Assembly (NCBI RefSeq): GCF_009765365.1
Contig: NZ_VTOM01000007.1
Span: 124,001-188,000 of the forward strand
From: Antarcticirhabdus aurantiaca
GTDB taxonomy: Bacteria > Pseudomonadota > Alphaproteobacteria > Rhizobiales > Rhizobiaceae
Length of the DNA stretch: 64,000 nt
Direction: 5' to 3'
The notes below the pieces were generated by a model that did no database searches, was not told the origin of the DNA, and worked only from the letters and a program-made list of their open reading frames with translations. Shown in pieces: positions 26,405 to 35,826 of this stretch. Position numbers and translations under genes: made by a program. Within the stretch, counting starts at the first letter, position 1. Every line of letters begins with the position of its first letter.

Positions 26405-27391
26405 ATGAGCACCGCCGAGGCCAGCTTCGCCCAGCTCGACCGGCTGTTGACGCTGGAGATCGCGCGCGTGACGGAGCGCGCCGCCATCGCGGCGGCGATG
26501 CTGCGCGGGCGCGGCGACGAGAAGGCGGCCGATCAGGCCGCCGTCGACGCCATGCGCTCCGAGCTGAACGCCCTGGCGATCGACGGGACCATCGTCATCG
26601 GCGAGGGCGAGCGCGACGAGGCGCCGATGCTGTTCATCGGCGAAACGGTCGGAACCGGCGGGCCGGCGGTCGACATCGCGCTCGATCCGCTCGAAGGCAC
26701 CACGGTCTGCGCCAAGAACTTGCCGAACTCGCTGGCCGTGATCGCCGTCGCCCAGCGCGGCAGCCTGCTCAACGCCCCCGACGTCTACATGGAGAAGATC
26801 GCGGTCGGCCCCGGCTATCCCGCCGGCATCGTGTCGCTGGAGCGCACCCCGGACGCCAATCTCCACGCGCTCGCCGAGGCCAAGGGCGTCGCCGTCAGCC
26901 AGATCACCGCCTGCATCCTCGACCGGCCGCGCCATGCCCAACTCATCGAGGCGGTGCGCGCGACCGGCGCCGCCATCCGGTTGATCGGCGACGGTGACGT
27001 TGCCGGCGTCATCCACACGACCGATCCGGCCGAGACGGGCATCGACATCTACATGGGCATCGGCGGCGCTCCGGAGGGCGTCCTCGCGGCCGCGGCGCTG
27101 CGCTGCACCGGCGGCCAGATGCAGGGGCGCCTCCAGCTCAACACGCCGGAGAAGCGCGCCCGCGCCGCCAAGATGGGCATCACCGATCCCGCGCGCATCT
27201 ACGCGGCGGAGGAGATGGCCTCCGGCGACGTCATCTTCGCCGCGACCGGCGTGACCGACGGCAACCTCCTCGACGGCGTTCGCTTCCACGCGACCCATAT
27301 CGAGACGCACACGCTGCTCATGCGCTCGCGCTCCAAGACCGTGCGCGAGGTGCGCGCCCGCTTCCGCGACGCGTCGCGGTTCGGCCTCTGA
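26405..27391 (+). CDS. glpX: Class II fructose-1,6-bisphosphatase
   Basis: Dephosphorylates fructose 1,6-bisphosphate in gluconeogenesis; some homologues also act on sedoheptulose bisphosphate. The 328-residue protein shows the metal-binding blocks IDGTIVIGEGERDEAPML (residues about 59-76), DIALDPLEGTTVCAKN (about 90-105) and GIDIYMGIGGAPEGVLAAAAL. ATG 26405 has GAAAGGACAG upstream. Its TGA stop (27389-27391) overlaps the apparent CTG start of recJ, so the two are probably co-translated. Confidence 0.96.
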   Translation: MSTAEASFAQLDRLLTLEIARVTERAAIAAAMLRGRGDEKAADQAAVDAMRSELNALAIDGTIVIGEGERDEAPMLFIGETVGTGGPAVDIALDPLEGTTVCAKNLPNSLAVIAVAQRGSLLNAPDVYMEKIAVGPGYPAGIVSLERTPDANLHALAEAKGVAVSQITACILDRPRHAQLIEAVRATGAAIRLIGDGDVAGVIHTTDPAETGIDIYMGIGGAPEGVLAAAALRCTGGQMQGRLQLNTPEKRARAAKMGITDPARIYAAEEMASGDVIFAATGVTDGNLLDGVRFHATHIETHTLLMRSRSKTVREVRARFRDASRFGL

Positions 27392-29202
27392 CGCCGACGG
27401 GATCGAACCGGCGGCCCGCGGCGCTGCAGCGCCCGTTCCTGGGCGTCGAGCGCTCGCTCAGCGGTCGCCGATGGGTGTCTTCGCTCGATCTTCGCGCCGA
27501 GGGGGAGGCGACGCGCATCGCGCAGGCGCTCGGCCTGCCGAGCGTCGTCGCGCAGCTTCTGGCCGCGCGCGGCGTCGATGCGCCGGGGGCGGCAGGCTTC
27601 CTGAAGCCGACGATCCGCGACCTCCTGCCCAATCCCTCGCGCCTAACCGACATGGACGCCGCGGCGTCCCGGCTGGCCGACGCCATCGAGCGCCGCGAGC
27701 GCGTCGCGGTCTTCGGCGACTACGACGTCGACGGGGCGGCTTCCTCCGCCATGCTGAAGCGCTACCTCCGCCACTTCGGGCTGGAGGCCGCGGTGCGCAT
27801 TCCGGACCGGATCTCGGAGGGCTACGGGCCCAACGTGCCCGCGATGATCGAGCTCGTGGAGGACGGCGCAACGCTGATCGTCACGGTGGACTGCGGCACG
27901 ACCAGTTTCGAGTCGGTTGCCGCAGCGCGCGGCCGGGGCGCCGACATCCTGGTCCTCGACCATCACCAGACGGTGGACGCGCTGCCCGAGGCGAACGCCA
28001 TCGTCAATCCGAACCGGCGCGACGACGCCTCGGGCCTTGGCCATCTCTGCGCGGCGGGGATCGTCTTCATGACGCTCGTCGCGACCCAGCGCGAGCTGCG
28101 CCGACGCGGGCGCGACGCCGCTTCGCTTCCCGACCTGATGCGGCTCCTCGACCTCGTATCGCTGGCGACCGTCTGCGACGTCGTCCCGCTCGTCGGTCTG
28201 AACCGCGCCTTCCTCGTGCGCGGCCTTCAAACGATGGGGGAGGCGGGCAATGCCGGCATCGCCGCGCTGGCGCGCGCCGCGCGCCTCCACGGCGCCTTCG
28301 ATGCCTATCACCTCGGCTTCATCCTCGGCCCGCGCATCAATGCGGGCGGGCGGATCGGCGAGGCCGATCTCGGATCGCGGCTGCTGGCGCTCGACGATCC
28401 GATCGAAGCCTTTTCCATCGCCGAGCGGCTCGACGGCCTGAACGCCGAGCGTCAGGCCATGGAGCGCGCCATGCTGGCCCGCGCCGAGGCGGAGGTCGAG
28501 GCGGACCTCGCCAGCAAGGCGCCGCCCGCCGTGATCCTGACCGCGAGCGAGCACTACCATCCCGGCATCGTCGGCCTGATCGCGGCGCGGCTGAAGGAGC
28601 GGCATCGCCGCCCGGCCGTCGCCGTGGCGGTTGACGGGCTCGGTAAGGGAACGGGTTCGGCGCGCTCCATCGACGGCTTCGACATGGGCCGTGCGATCCG
28701 CGGCGCCGTGGAGGCCGGCATCCTGGAAAAGGGCGGTGGCCACGCCATGGCGGCGGGCCTCACCGTCCGGCGGGACCGGCTGGCGGATCTGCGCGCCTTT
28801 CTCGAAGAACGCGGCGGCGAGACGGTGTCGGCGCTCGTTTCGGGCGAGGTCCTGCGCATCGACGGGGCGCTGTCCGCGGCCGGGCTCAACGCCGATCTCG
28901 TCCACACGATCGAGAAGGCGGGTCCGTTCGGAGCCGGCCATCCCGCGCCGCTCTTCGCTCTGGCGAGCCATCGCATCGGCTCCTCGGCCGCGATCAACGG
29001 AGGCCACGTGCGCGCCACGCTGCGCGCGCAGGACGGCTCGACCGTCCAGGCGATCGCCTTCCGCGCGGCCGAGACGCCGATCGGCGAGCGCCTCCTGAAG
29101 GATCGCGATCGACCGATCCACGTTGCCGGCGCTCTGTCGATCGACACGTGGCAGGGCCGGCGCGAGGTCCGCTTCCGGATCGTCGACGTCGCCAACGCCT
29201 GA
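27388..29202 (+). CDS. recJ: Single-stranded-DNA-specific 5'-3' exonuclease RecJ
   Basis: Degrades single-stranded DNA 5'-3' in recombination and mismatch repair. DHH motif residues lie in VFGDYDVDGAAS and LDHHQTVD; a DHHA1 domain follows with KGGGHAMAAGLT. The only ATG/GTG/TTG start is GTG 27475, without a ribosome binding site. However, the same frame upstream encodes FLGVERSLSGRRWV, which matches the conserved RecJ N-terminus. The first plausible initiator is CTG 27388, which overlaps the glpX stop as CTGA. I therefore extend the gene to 27388 (604 residues); a cautious annotation starts at 27475 (575 residues). Confidence 0.93.
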   Translation: MTPTGSNRRPAALQRPFLGVERSLSGRRWVSSLDLRAEGEATRIAQALGLPSVVAQLLAARGVDAPGAAGFLKPTIRDLLPNPSRLTDMDAAASRLADAIERRERVAVFGDYDVDGAASSAMLKRYLRHFGLEAAVRIPDRISEGYGPNVPAMIELVEDGATLIVTVDCGTTSFESVAAARGRGADILVLDHHQTVDALPEANAIVNPNRRDDASGLGHLCAAGIVFMTLVATQRELRRRGRDAASLPDLMRLLDLVSLATVCDVVPLVGLNRAFLVRGLQTMGEAGNAGIAALARAARLHGAFDAYHLGFILGPRINAGGRIGEADLGSRLLALDDPIEAFSIAERLDGLNAERQAMERAMLARAEAEVEADLASKAPPAVILTASEHYHPGIVGLIAARLKERHRRPAVAVAVDGLGKGTGSARSIDGFDMGRAIRGAVEAGILEKGGGHAMAAGLTVRRDRLADLRAFLEERGGETVSALVSGEVLRIDGALSAAGLNADLVHTIEKAGPFGAGHPAPLFALASHRIGSSAAINGGHVRATLRAQDGSTVQAIAFRAAETPIGERLLKDRDRPIHVAGALSIDTWQGRREVRFRIVDVANA

Positions 29203-29307
29203 GCCGGCATCGGAATCCGGCAGACCCCTAAAATCCTTTGGAATTCCTGAACGGAACGCTGAGGTGGCGAGCCTACAACTCGGCCACCACTAGAGCGGAG
29301 CCGTTCC

Positions 29308-29553
29308 GTGACGTCGCCTATCTTGCAGGCGGTCTCGACCAGAGAGGCCGTGGATCCGGCACTCGAAGCCTGGCGTTTTCTCTGGGTTCCGCTGACGCCC
29401 ACCCCGCCGGCGCCGAGAGCGGCTCCCGCGATTCCGCCGCCGGCGGCCGTTCAGCCGTCGACCGCGCTGACCATCGCCGAGACCCTGCCGCAGAAGTTCG
29501 CCCAGGCGATCCTGCCGGCTGTCATGGCGGCATACCGTCAGAATGCCGACTGA
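29308..29553 (+). CDS. Small hypothetical protein
   Basis: An 81-residue reading frame from GTG 29308, with CGGAG about 9 bases upstream. It has an aliphatic/aromatic N-terminal part (WRFLWVPL), a Pro/Ala-rich linker and a helical C-terminus (QKFAQAILPAVMAAYRQ). No family is recognised and codon use cannot by itself prove it is translated. It sits between recJ and tRNA-Glu in an otherwise empty 380-base stretch. Confidence 0.4.
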   Translation: MTSPILQAVSTREAVDPALEAWRFLWVPLTPTPPAPRAAPAIPPPAAVQPSTALTIAETLPQKFAQAILPAVMAAYRQNAD

Positions 29554-29579
29554 CGATCGTCTCGCAATAATAGGGAAGA

Positions 29580-29654
29580 TGGCACGCCCAAGGGGAATCG
29601 AACCCCTCTCTCCACCGTGAAAGGGTGGCGTCCTGACCGATAGACGATGGGCGC
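29580..29654 (-). tRNA. tRNA-Glu (anticodon TTC)
   Basis: On the minus strand the cloverleaf starts GCGCCCATCGTC and ends GGTTCGATTCCCCTTGGGCGTGCCA, with CCA encoded. The anticodon loop in CCACCCTTTCACGGTGG reads TTC. The acceptor stem closes with G-T at its first pair. Confidence 0.97.
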
Positions 29655-29778
29655 GTCTGAGGGGGGTATAGGGGTCTTCGCGGCGAACCGCAACCGCAAA
29701 GTCGCGTCTGCGGTGGGGAAAACGTCCCGCATCCGGAACGACGAGGACCGGGCCTGAAAACCCGGATCTGTCAGAGGC

Positions 29779-30831
29779 TTAGCCGCGGCGGCGGCAGCCC
29801 CAGTTCCAGTCCCGCTGGCGTCCGACGTCGACGTGCACGGCAGCCGTGTGACAGTAGGTGCCGACGCCGCCGCGACCGGGCAGGGTGCGTGCGAAGTTCG
29901 CGAGCTCGAATCGATCGACGCCGGGCACGACGATGTCCGCCGCCTTGCAGGCCATGTGTTGGGAATGGCGGGCGCCGTTGACGCGGCGATTGTGCGCGGG
30001 GTTGCGGTAACCGGAGGTGACCACCACGCGCTTGCCGAACTTGCGCTCGATGGCCCGCAGCATGCCGACGAGCTTGGGCTCGAAGCACTGGGTCACGATG
30101 TCCTCGCGCTGGACGAGGAGGCCGTTGGGCGCGAGGCGGGCGAGACCCGACAGAGACGCCACCTCGTAGGAGCCGTCGCCGGCTCCTGTGTCTTCCATGA
30201 CCTCCTCGTCGTCGAGCGAGGCGCGCTGGCCGATCTCGAAGAGCGAGGACGCGTCGACGCCGGGAAGGGCGTTGTCACCCCCGCCGCCGACCTCGGTCGG
30301 CGCGCCTTCGCGCTCGAGGATGACGCGGCGGCTGCGCGTGCGATCGGCGTTGGGAAGAGGCGTGCGTGGCTCGGCGCTGGCGAAGAGCGAGCCGAACCGG
30401 GTGCCGTTGTTGCCGCTGCGAGCGGCCTCGTCGCCGTTGCCCCGGACGGTTCCGCCGGAATAGGCGGCGATCGACGCCGTGTTGGCGAGGAACGGCGACT
30501 GCGCCGAAGGCTTGGGATTGGAAGCGGATGCAGTCGCGGAGGCAGCGACCTCGGCGGCGTCCGCACCGCGCGCGGCCGCCGCGATCTGCTCCGTGGCGGC
30601 TGCGTCTGCGCCGGCGGACACGTCGGAAGGAATCGACGGTGCGTCGCCGCCCGCGGCGGCATCAGCCAGGGCCGATGCCGGTTTCTCCGTCGCGCCGCTG
30701 TTGAAGCCGAAGGCCGAGGAATCGTCCACGGCGGACACGCAACCGCTCGCCATGGGCGCCACGACGAGGGCGACCCCGAGCAGCCATGCCCGGCCGTCGC
30801 GCGCGCGGCGGATCAATCCACGGTCGATCAT
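29779..30831 (-). CDS. Lipoprotein with C-terminal peptidase M15-type (YcbK/DUF882-like) domain
   Basis: A 350-residue envelope protein. A lipoprotein signal (hydrophobic LLGVALVVAPM then SGC lipobox near residue 31) is followed by a long Ala/Ser/Gly-rich disordered region (about 35-240). The metallopeptidase-like domain (about 245-345) has SGYRNPAHNRRVNGARHSQH, then MACKAADI and a final HVDVG. By family knowledge such M15 proteins bind zinc and trim peptidoglycan peptides. ATG 30831 has GGGGA upstream and begins the signal peptide. Longer in-frame starts exist to 30987 but add an unlikely leader. Confidence 0.85.
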   Translation of the reverse strand: MIDRGLIRRARDGRAWLLGVALVVAPMASGCVSAVDDSSAFGFNSGATEKPASALADAAAGGDAPSIPSDVSAGADAAATEQIAAAARGADAAEVAASATASASNPKPSAQSPFLANTASIAAYSGGTVRGNGDEAARSGNNGTRFGSLFASAEPRTPLPNADRTRSRRVILEREGAPTEVGGGGDNALPGVDASSLFEIGQRASLDDEEVMEDTGAGDGSYEVASLSGLARLAPNGLLVQREDIVTQCFEPKLVGMLRAIERKFGKRVVVTSGYRNPAHNRRVNGARHSQHMACKAADIVVPGVDRFELANFARTLPGRGGVGTYCHTAAVHVDVGRQRDWNWGCRRRG

Positions 30832-31046
30832 TCGGTCCCCAATCCCTCTCCGCGCCGGGCCTTGCCCGAGCACGCCATGCGAGCCGACAAGTCGGCCCGG
30901 CTGGACGCGGTCGAGGTTCGTTGGCCGGGCATCCCCTCCCGGTTCGCCGGCGATCATCACGCCGGCGTGCGGACGAACCTCGCCCATTCAAAAGCCCGTT
31001 ACCGGCCGATTAAGGCGGCAGGATGACGGGTCGTCAAGTTGGTTGT

Positions 31047-31487
31047 CTACCAAGTGCCTGTATTGGACATGGATTTCCACGGTTCAGCCGGTTGCTTGGC
31101 TTCGCCGCGCTGCAGCAACTCGAACGAGATATTGTCGGGTGACTTCACGAAAGCCATGTATCCGTCGCGCGGCGGACGGTTGATGACGACGCCGGCTTCC
31201 ATCAGCTTGGCGCAGGTCTCGTAGATGTCCTCGACCTCGAAGGCGAGATGGCCGAAGTTGCGGCCTCCCGTATAGGTCTCGGGGTCCCAGTTGTAGGTCA
31301 GCTCCATCAGCGGAGCCTTGGTCTGGCGGGCAGTCTCGGCGTCCTCGGATGCGGCCAGGAACACCAGGGTATAGCGCCCCTTCTCGTTCTCGACGCGGCG
31401 GGTTTCGACCAGCCCGAGCTTGTTGCAGTAGAAGTCGAGCGACTGGTCAAGGTCGGTGACCCGGACCATGGTGTGGAGGTAGCGCAT
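31047..31487 (-). CDS. gloA: VOC family protein, lactoylglutathione lyase (glyoxalase I)
   Basis: Converts the methylglyoxal-glutathione hemithioacetal to S-lactoylglutathione. The 146-residue protein has the two beta-alpha-beta-beta-beta halves of glyoxalase I. Metal ligands are in [18 protein letters not shown] (His, about residue 5), MELTYNWD (Glu), [10 protein letters not shown] (His) and SFELLQ (Glu). The start ATG 31487 has AAGGA upstream. The C-terminal tail [12 protein letters not shown] is slightly longer than in classical members. Confidence 0.95.
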   Translation of the reverse strand: MRYLHTMVRVTDLDQSLDFYCNKLGLVETRRVENEKGRYTLVFLAASEDAETARQTKAPLMELTYNWDPETYTGGRNFGHLAFEVEDIYETCAKLMEAGVVINRPPRDGYMAFVKSPDNISFELLQRGEAKQPAEPWKSMSNTGTW

Positions 31488-31781
31488 CCCGAATCCTTTT
31501 CGTTGCCGCGGCCGGTCAGGATAGGGCGGCAGCGCGCGCGAAAAAAGGAGGGCCGTGCCGAGGTCCTTCTGAGCCGGTGGATTCGAGGAGAACCGATCGC
31601 CGTCCGGTTGTTCATTATCCGTCGGGCCATCCCACCCGAGCTGTCGGGCGCGACGAACCGCCGCGCGATCCGTTCCTTCGATACGCAAATTTTAGCGATT
31701 CGTGCTCCGCGGCCTTGCCTGGACTCCATCCCCTGATGCTAAGCTCAGGGGCACGATTCACCAGACGAGCGGGACTCCCGA

Positions 31782-32360
31782 ATGTCGGAGAGAACCTCTG
31801 CCCCACTCGGCCGCGATGCGCGAGCTTCCGTTGTCGACGAGGTCGATCTGGATGTCGTGTCGGGGCACATCAAATGGTTCGATGTCGCCAAGGGATTCGG
31901 CTTCATCGTGCCGGACGACCAGGGACCCGACATCCTCCTGCACGTGACCTGCCTGCGGCGCGACGGCTTCGCGACGGCCTTGGAGGGCGCGCGGCTCGTC
32001 TGCGAGGTTCAGGAGGGCGAGCGCGGACGCCAAGCGTTTCGCGTCCTGTCCATGGACATGTCGAGCGCGACCCATCCCTCCCAGCTTCCCCCGAGCCGGA
32101 CCCACGCCAATGTCGTGCCGTCGAGCGATCTCGTTCCGGCCACGGTGAAGTGGTTCAACCGCACGAAGGGCTACGGCTTCCTGACGCAGGGCGAGGGCAC
32201 GAGCGACATCTTCGTCCACATGGAAACGCTCCGCCGCTACGGCATGACGGAGTTGCGACCGGGGCAGGACGTGCTCGTCCGCTTCGGAACCAGCGGCAAG
32301 GGCCTGATGGCCGCCGAGGTGCATCCCGGCAGCGGCCCCGCCGGACCGGCGGCGCACTGA
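31782..32360 (+). CDS. Cold-shock domain protein with two CSDs
   Basis: A 192-residue RNA/single-stranded-DNA-binding protein with tandem cold-shock domains. CSD1 (about residues 27-92) begins [22 protein letters not shown]2 (about 118-182) begins [20 protein letters not shown] and has the [16 protein letters not shown]2 motif. CSD1 has DILLHVTCL in place of the usual DVFVH, so its nucleic-acid face is altered. Duplicated CSD proteins of this size are common in alphaproteobacteria. It is 20 bases upstream of the DUF192 gene, and the pair is a conserved arrangement I recall in this order. Confidence 0.93.
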   Translation: MSERTSAPLGRDARASVVDEVDLDVVSGHIKWFDVAKGFGFIVPDDQGPDILLHVTCLRRDGFATALEGARLVCEVQEGERGRQAFRVLSMDMSSATHPSQLPPSRTHANVVPSSDLVPATVKWFNRTKGYGFLTQGEGTSDIFVHMETLRRYGMTELRPGQDVLVRFGTSGKGLMAAEVHPGSGPAGPAAH

Positions 32361-32380
32361 CAGGCGAAAGACGAGATCCG

Positions 32381-32842
32381 ATGTCCCGGAAGATCCTGAC
32401 CCTCGGCCTGGCCGGCGCAGTCTGCCTCGTCGCCGGCTATTTCGCCTACGCGGCCAACAGCCTGTCCACCGCCGTCCTCACCACCGACACCGGCAAGCAC
32501 GAGATCGCGGTCGAGGTCGCGGACACGCCGGAGACCCGCGCGACCGGGCTGATGAACCGCCCCTCCATGCCGGAGGATCACGGCATGCTGTTCGATTTCG
32601 ACGAGAACCGCGACGTGACGATGTGGATGAAGAACACCCTCATCCCGCTCGACATGCTGTTCATCGACGAGACGGGCAAGGTGACGCGGGTGTCGACAAA
32701 CGCGCAGCCCTTGTCGCTCGCGACCATCCCCTCGGGCGGCCCCGTACGCTACGTGCTGGAGATCAACGGGGGCGCGGCCGCGCGCTACGGCGTGAAGGCA
32801 GGCGACAGGCTCGCCCACCCGATCATTCCGGCCGCCAACTGA
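32381..32842 (+). CDS. DUF192 family secreted protein
   Basis: A 153-residue protein with an N-terminal signal or anchor segment (LTLGLAGAVCLVAGYFAYA) and a DUF192 domain: ETRATGLMNRPSMPEDHGMLFDF, WMKNTLIPLDMLFID and VRYVLEINGGAA. The function of DUF192 is not established, although it is widespread. It follows the cold-shock gene by 20 bases on the same strand and is probably co-transcribed. It converges on the NDUFS4-like gene (15 bases between stops). Confidence 0.92.
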   Translation: MSRKILTLGLAGAVCLVAGYFAYAANSLSTAVLTTDTGKHEIAVEVADTPETRATGLMNRPSMPEDHGMLFDFDENRDVTMWMKNTLIPLDMLFIDETGKVTRVSTNAQPLSLATIPSGGPVRYVLEINGGAAARYGVKAGDRLAHPIIPAAN

Positions 32843-32857
32843 GGTGTTTCGCCGCCT

Positions 32858-33163
32858 TCAGTGAGTCCAGGGCTGGCGGCGGTCGTAGCGGAAGTTGTCG
32901 GAATAGGAGACGCGCACGCGCTTGGTCTCGAGCGGCTCTTCGATCCGGTAGGCGATGCCGTTGCGCTCGGCATAGGCGATCGCCTGCTCCTTGTTCTCGA
33001 AGCTCAGCCGAACCTGCTGGAACATGTCTCCCGACGAGGTGTAGCCCATCAGGGGCTCCACCTGCTTGCGCTCGGCCGGCTCGTATTCGAGCAGCCATTC
33101 CCGCGTCTTCGCCTTGCCCGATTGCATGGCGGTGCGGGTGGGGCGGTAGATTCTGGCAACCAT
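32858..33163 (-). CDS. ETC complex I subunit, NDUFS4-like
   Basis: A 101-residue homologue of the accessory complex I subunit NDUFS4 (18 kDa), found in alphaproteobacteria and mitochondria. The family pattern is clear: ARIYRPTRTAMQSGKAKTREW, LEYEPAERKQVEPLMGYTSSGD, VRLSFENKEQAIAYAERNGI and DNFRYDRRQPWTH. It is expected to associate with the NADH:quinone oxidoreductase peripheral arm. The nuo operon is elsewhere. It lies directly upstream of tRNA-Pro (52 bases), the same neighbour I know from related genomes. Confidence 0.95.
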   Translation of the reverse strand: MVARIYRPTRTAMQSGKAKTREWLLEYEPAERKQVEPLMGYTSSGDMFQQVRLSFENKEQAIAYAERNGIAYRIEEPLETKRVRVSYSDNFRYDRRQPWTH

Positions 33164-33215
33164 GGCGCGATCCGGGCTTCAAGCGTCTTTGGCGGATCGC
33201 CGCGGCCTCGGGCGA

Positions 33216-33292
<77 letters not shown>

Positions 33293-33505
33293 TGAGGCTC
33301 GGTTCGACCCGACACCGTCGATGTGCAGCGCGCCAGGGTCGAAGTCAAGGCGGAGGCTCGGGCGAAGCTGAACCGGGGATGACCCGTCCGCCTCCCGCCG
33401 GCGGCGAAGCGAGCTCCTCGGCGCTCCCGGCAGGATCGCAGCCGTTGATGCCTCACGACGGTTCTCAGACAGCGTCGGAAGTACTTCAAGCAGGTCGGTC
33501 AGGCA

Positions 33506-33536
33506 TTGCTTCAAGATAGTAATATGGATTTATAAT
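33506..33536 (+). promoter_or_regulatory. Candidate sigma-70 promoter of the chemoreceptor gene
   Basis: A perfect TATAAT at 33531-33536 with TTGCTT at 33506-33511 (19-base spacer), inside a short AT-rich island (about 33510-33560) in an otherwise GC-rich 343-base gap between tRNA-Pro and the chemoreceptor. The leader would be about 95 bases. The rest of the gap (33293-33500) shows nothing else. Confidence 0.5.
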
Positions 33537-33635
33537 ACGCAACACATATTTGCTATGTGATAGCTTCGCGCAACCCCGAATGGATAAGGGTGTGGCCCTA
33601 TCTTCAACTTCCGAAGCGCTCCTGAGGAAAACATT

Positions 33636-35747
33636 ATGCGGCTTACGTACAGAGCGAAGCTTCTCGCTTCATTCGCTCTCGTTCTTGTATTTACCGGCAG
33701 CATCGGCTTTTTCGGAGCGTCAGGCATCGCGTCGGTCAACAACGCCATGCTGGGCTTCGCGAACGGCCCCTTTCTTCAGGGCACCGCTTCGAACGCGATG
33801 CAGACGAACCTGGAAACGGTTCGCCGAAGCGTCCAGGCCGGCCTGTCCACCACAGGAAGCGACGACGGCCTCAAGGAGGAATACCAGCAGGCTTGGTCCG
33901 ATATCGACTCGGCTTGGAAGATCATCGCGAATTCATTGGATGCCGATCTGGTACGGGAGTTCGCGACCCTGCCTGACGAACTCGGCAAAGCGAGGACGCA
34001 GGCCGAGCAGGCCTTGGCCGCGGCCTCGGATGCCGACCCTCTTGCCGCCGAAAGTGCTCTCGACGGACTCGAAGGCGGCAGGGCTGCCGTGCACGCGGCG
34101 ATCGTCACGTTGAGGCAGAACGTCGCGTCGGCAAGCGTGATGACGCTGCCGCTGGCGGAGGGCCTGGATCAGGCGGAGATGGCATCCAAGGACGCCCTGA
34201 TCGAGGCGACGCGGATTCTGATCCACACGGGTGATGAGGAGCTCAAGGCGGCGAGTGCGGCCCTCGACAACGCGGACAAGGAGATGGGCGCGGCCCTTTC
34301 GCAGCTTTACCAGTCGCTGCCCGCCGCCCACCATCCCGCCGTCGATGCTCTCCGGTCCGAATGGACGGAGTACTTCACGCGGCTGAGGGCCACGGCCGAC
34401 GAGGGCATGAAGAATGGCTTCACCAAAGCCCTGACCGCCATCGCCGATATGGGACCGACGATGAGCGCCCTGGACAACCGGATGGACAGGCTCACCGAAG
34501 TGGCTGAGCAGTCGGCGCAAGCCTATCTGGAGCGGGCGAACACCGCTTATGGCTCGACGCGCAGCTTCCTGATCGCCCTCGTCATCGGCGCCGTGCTCGT
34601 GGGTGCTGCGGCCGGGCTTCTGATCGCGGCGTCGATCTCGCGCGGCCTTTCACAATCCATCTCGGCCGCCGAAACGATCAGCGCCGGCGACCTCACTCAG
34701 CCGATCAAAGGCCATGGCCGCGACGAGGTGGGCGATCTTCTCACCGCGATGGAGCGGATGCGCGCGCGCCTGAGCGGCATCGTCGGTGGGGTCATCGGCT
34801 CGGCCGGGCAGGTGGCGTCCGGTTCGGCCCTGTCGGCGCAGACGGCCGAGCAGCTCTCCTCCGGCTCGACCGAGCAGGCGGCGGCTTCCGAGCAGGCGAG
34901 CGCCGCGGTCGAGGAGATGACGGCGAACGTTCGCCAGAACGCCGACAATGCCGCCCAGACCGAGAAGATCGCCGCCCAGGCCAACGTCAACGCCGAGAAG
35001 ACCGGCACCGCCGTAGCCCAGTCGGTGGAGGCCATGCGCACCATCGCCGAGAAGATCACGGTGGTGCAGGAGATCGCCCGCCAGACCGATCTCCTCGCCC
35101 TCAACGCGGCCATCGAGGCGGCGCGTGCCGGCTCTCACGGCAAGGGCTTTGCCGTCGTCGCGTCGGAAGTGAGGAAGCTTGCCGAGCGCAGCCAACAGGC
35201 GGCGGCCGAGATCGGCGAGCTGTCGGTGTCGACGCTGCAGGTGTCGGAGGAAGCGGGCGAGATGCTGCAGCGGCTCGTTCCCGACATTCGCCGCACGGCC
35301 GAGCTGGTGGGCGAGATCTCGGCGGCCTGCCGCGAGCAGTCGATCGGCATCGAGCAGATCAACCAGGCCATCCAGCAGCTCGACCAGGTGACGCAAGCCA
35401 ACGCGGGCGCCGCCAACGAGATGACGGCCACCGCCGGCGAGCTCTCGGCCGAGGCCGAAGCTCTCAACGAGCGTGCGGGGTTCTTCAAGCTCGACGCGAG
35501 CGGTGCCGCGGAGGTGAGGGCGAAATCGGTTCCTGGGGCAAGTCGGATGCCGGTGCGCCGCTCGACCGATCAACTGCGCCCGGCAGGTCTCGCCTCGGCC
35601 TCGACCGCGCGCCACTCCGTTCATCAACTCCAGGCGCGCGTGAGCGAGTTTCAAACCAAGAAGCAGCCGAACGCGCCCGCTCAAGGAGTCGCACTCGAGC
35701 TCGACGGTGGCAGCCACGATGCGGGATTCGAGCGGATGAGCGGCTGA
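33636..35747 (+). CDS. Methyl-accepting chemotaxis protein
   Basis: A 703-residue chemoreceptor. It has TM1 (about 9-30), a large periplasmic helical sensor (about 35-305, rich in Ala/Leu/Asp, four-helix-bundle-like), TM2 (about 310-332), HAMP (about 333-385), and a cytoplasmic signalling domain with the hairpin tip [21 protein letters not shown] followed by [18 protein letters not shown] (about residues 478-515). The tail (about 615-703) is polar and unstructured with no NWETF-type receptor-modification pentapeptide. ATG 33636 follows a strong TGAGGAAAA site. A terminator follows at 35791. The ligand is unknown. No che genes are in the window. Confidence 0.95.
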   Translation: MRLTYRAKLLASFALVLVFTGSIGFFGASGIASVNNAMLGFANGPFLQGTASNAMQTNLETVRRSVQAGLSTTGSDDGLKEEYQQAWSDIDSAWKIIANSLDADLVREFATLPDELGKARTQAEQALAAASDADPLAAESALDGLEGGRAAVHAAIVTLRQNVASASVMTLPLAEGLDQAEMASKDALIEATRILIHTGDEELKAASAALDNADKEMGAALSQLYQSLPAAHHPAVDALRSEWTEYFTRLRATADEGMKNGFTKALTAIADMGPTMSALDNRMDRLTEVAEQSAQAYLERANTAYGSTRSFLIALVIGAVLVGAAAGLLIAASISRGLSQSISAAETISAGDLTQPIKGHGRDEVGDLLTAMERMRARLSGIVGGVIGSAGQVASGSALSAQTAEQLSSGSTEQAAASEQASAAVEEMTANVRQNADNAAQTEKIAAQANVNAEKTGTAVAQSVEAMRTIAEKITVVQEIARQTDLLALNAAIEAARAGSHGKGFAVVASEVRKLAERSQQAAAEIGELSVSTLQVSEEAGEMLQRLVPDIRRTAELVGEISAACREQSIGIEQINQAIQQLDQVTQANAGAANEMTATAGELSAEAEALNERAGFFKLDASGAAEVRAKSVPGASRMPVRRSTDQLRPAGLASASTARHSVHQLQARVSEFQTKKQPNAPAQGVALELDGGSHDAGFERMSG

Positions 35748-35790
35748 GCGCTCCGTTCATTCCCTCGCAGGCTTTACGCTCGACGAACGT

Positions 35791-35821
35791 CCCGCCCGGT
35801 TTTAACTGGGCGGGGCTTTTT
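35791..35821 (+). terminator. Terminator of the chemoreceptor gene
   Basis: CCCGCCCGG / CTGGGCGGG stem with a TTTTAA loop followed by GCTTTTT, 44 bases after the stop codon. Confidence 0.88.
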
Positions 35822-35826
35822 GCGTC

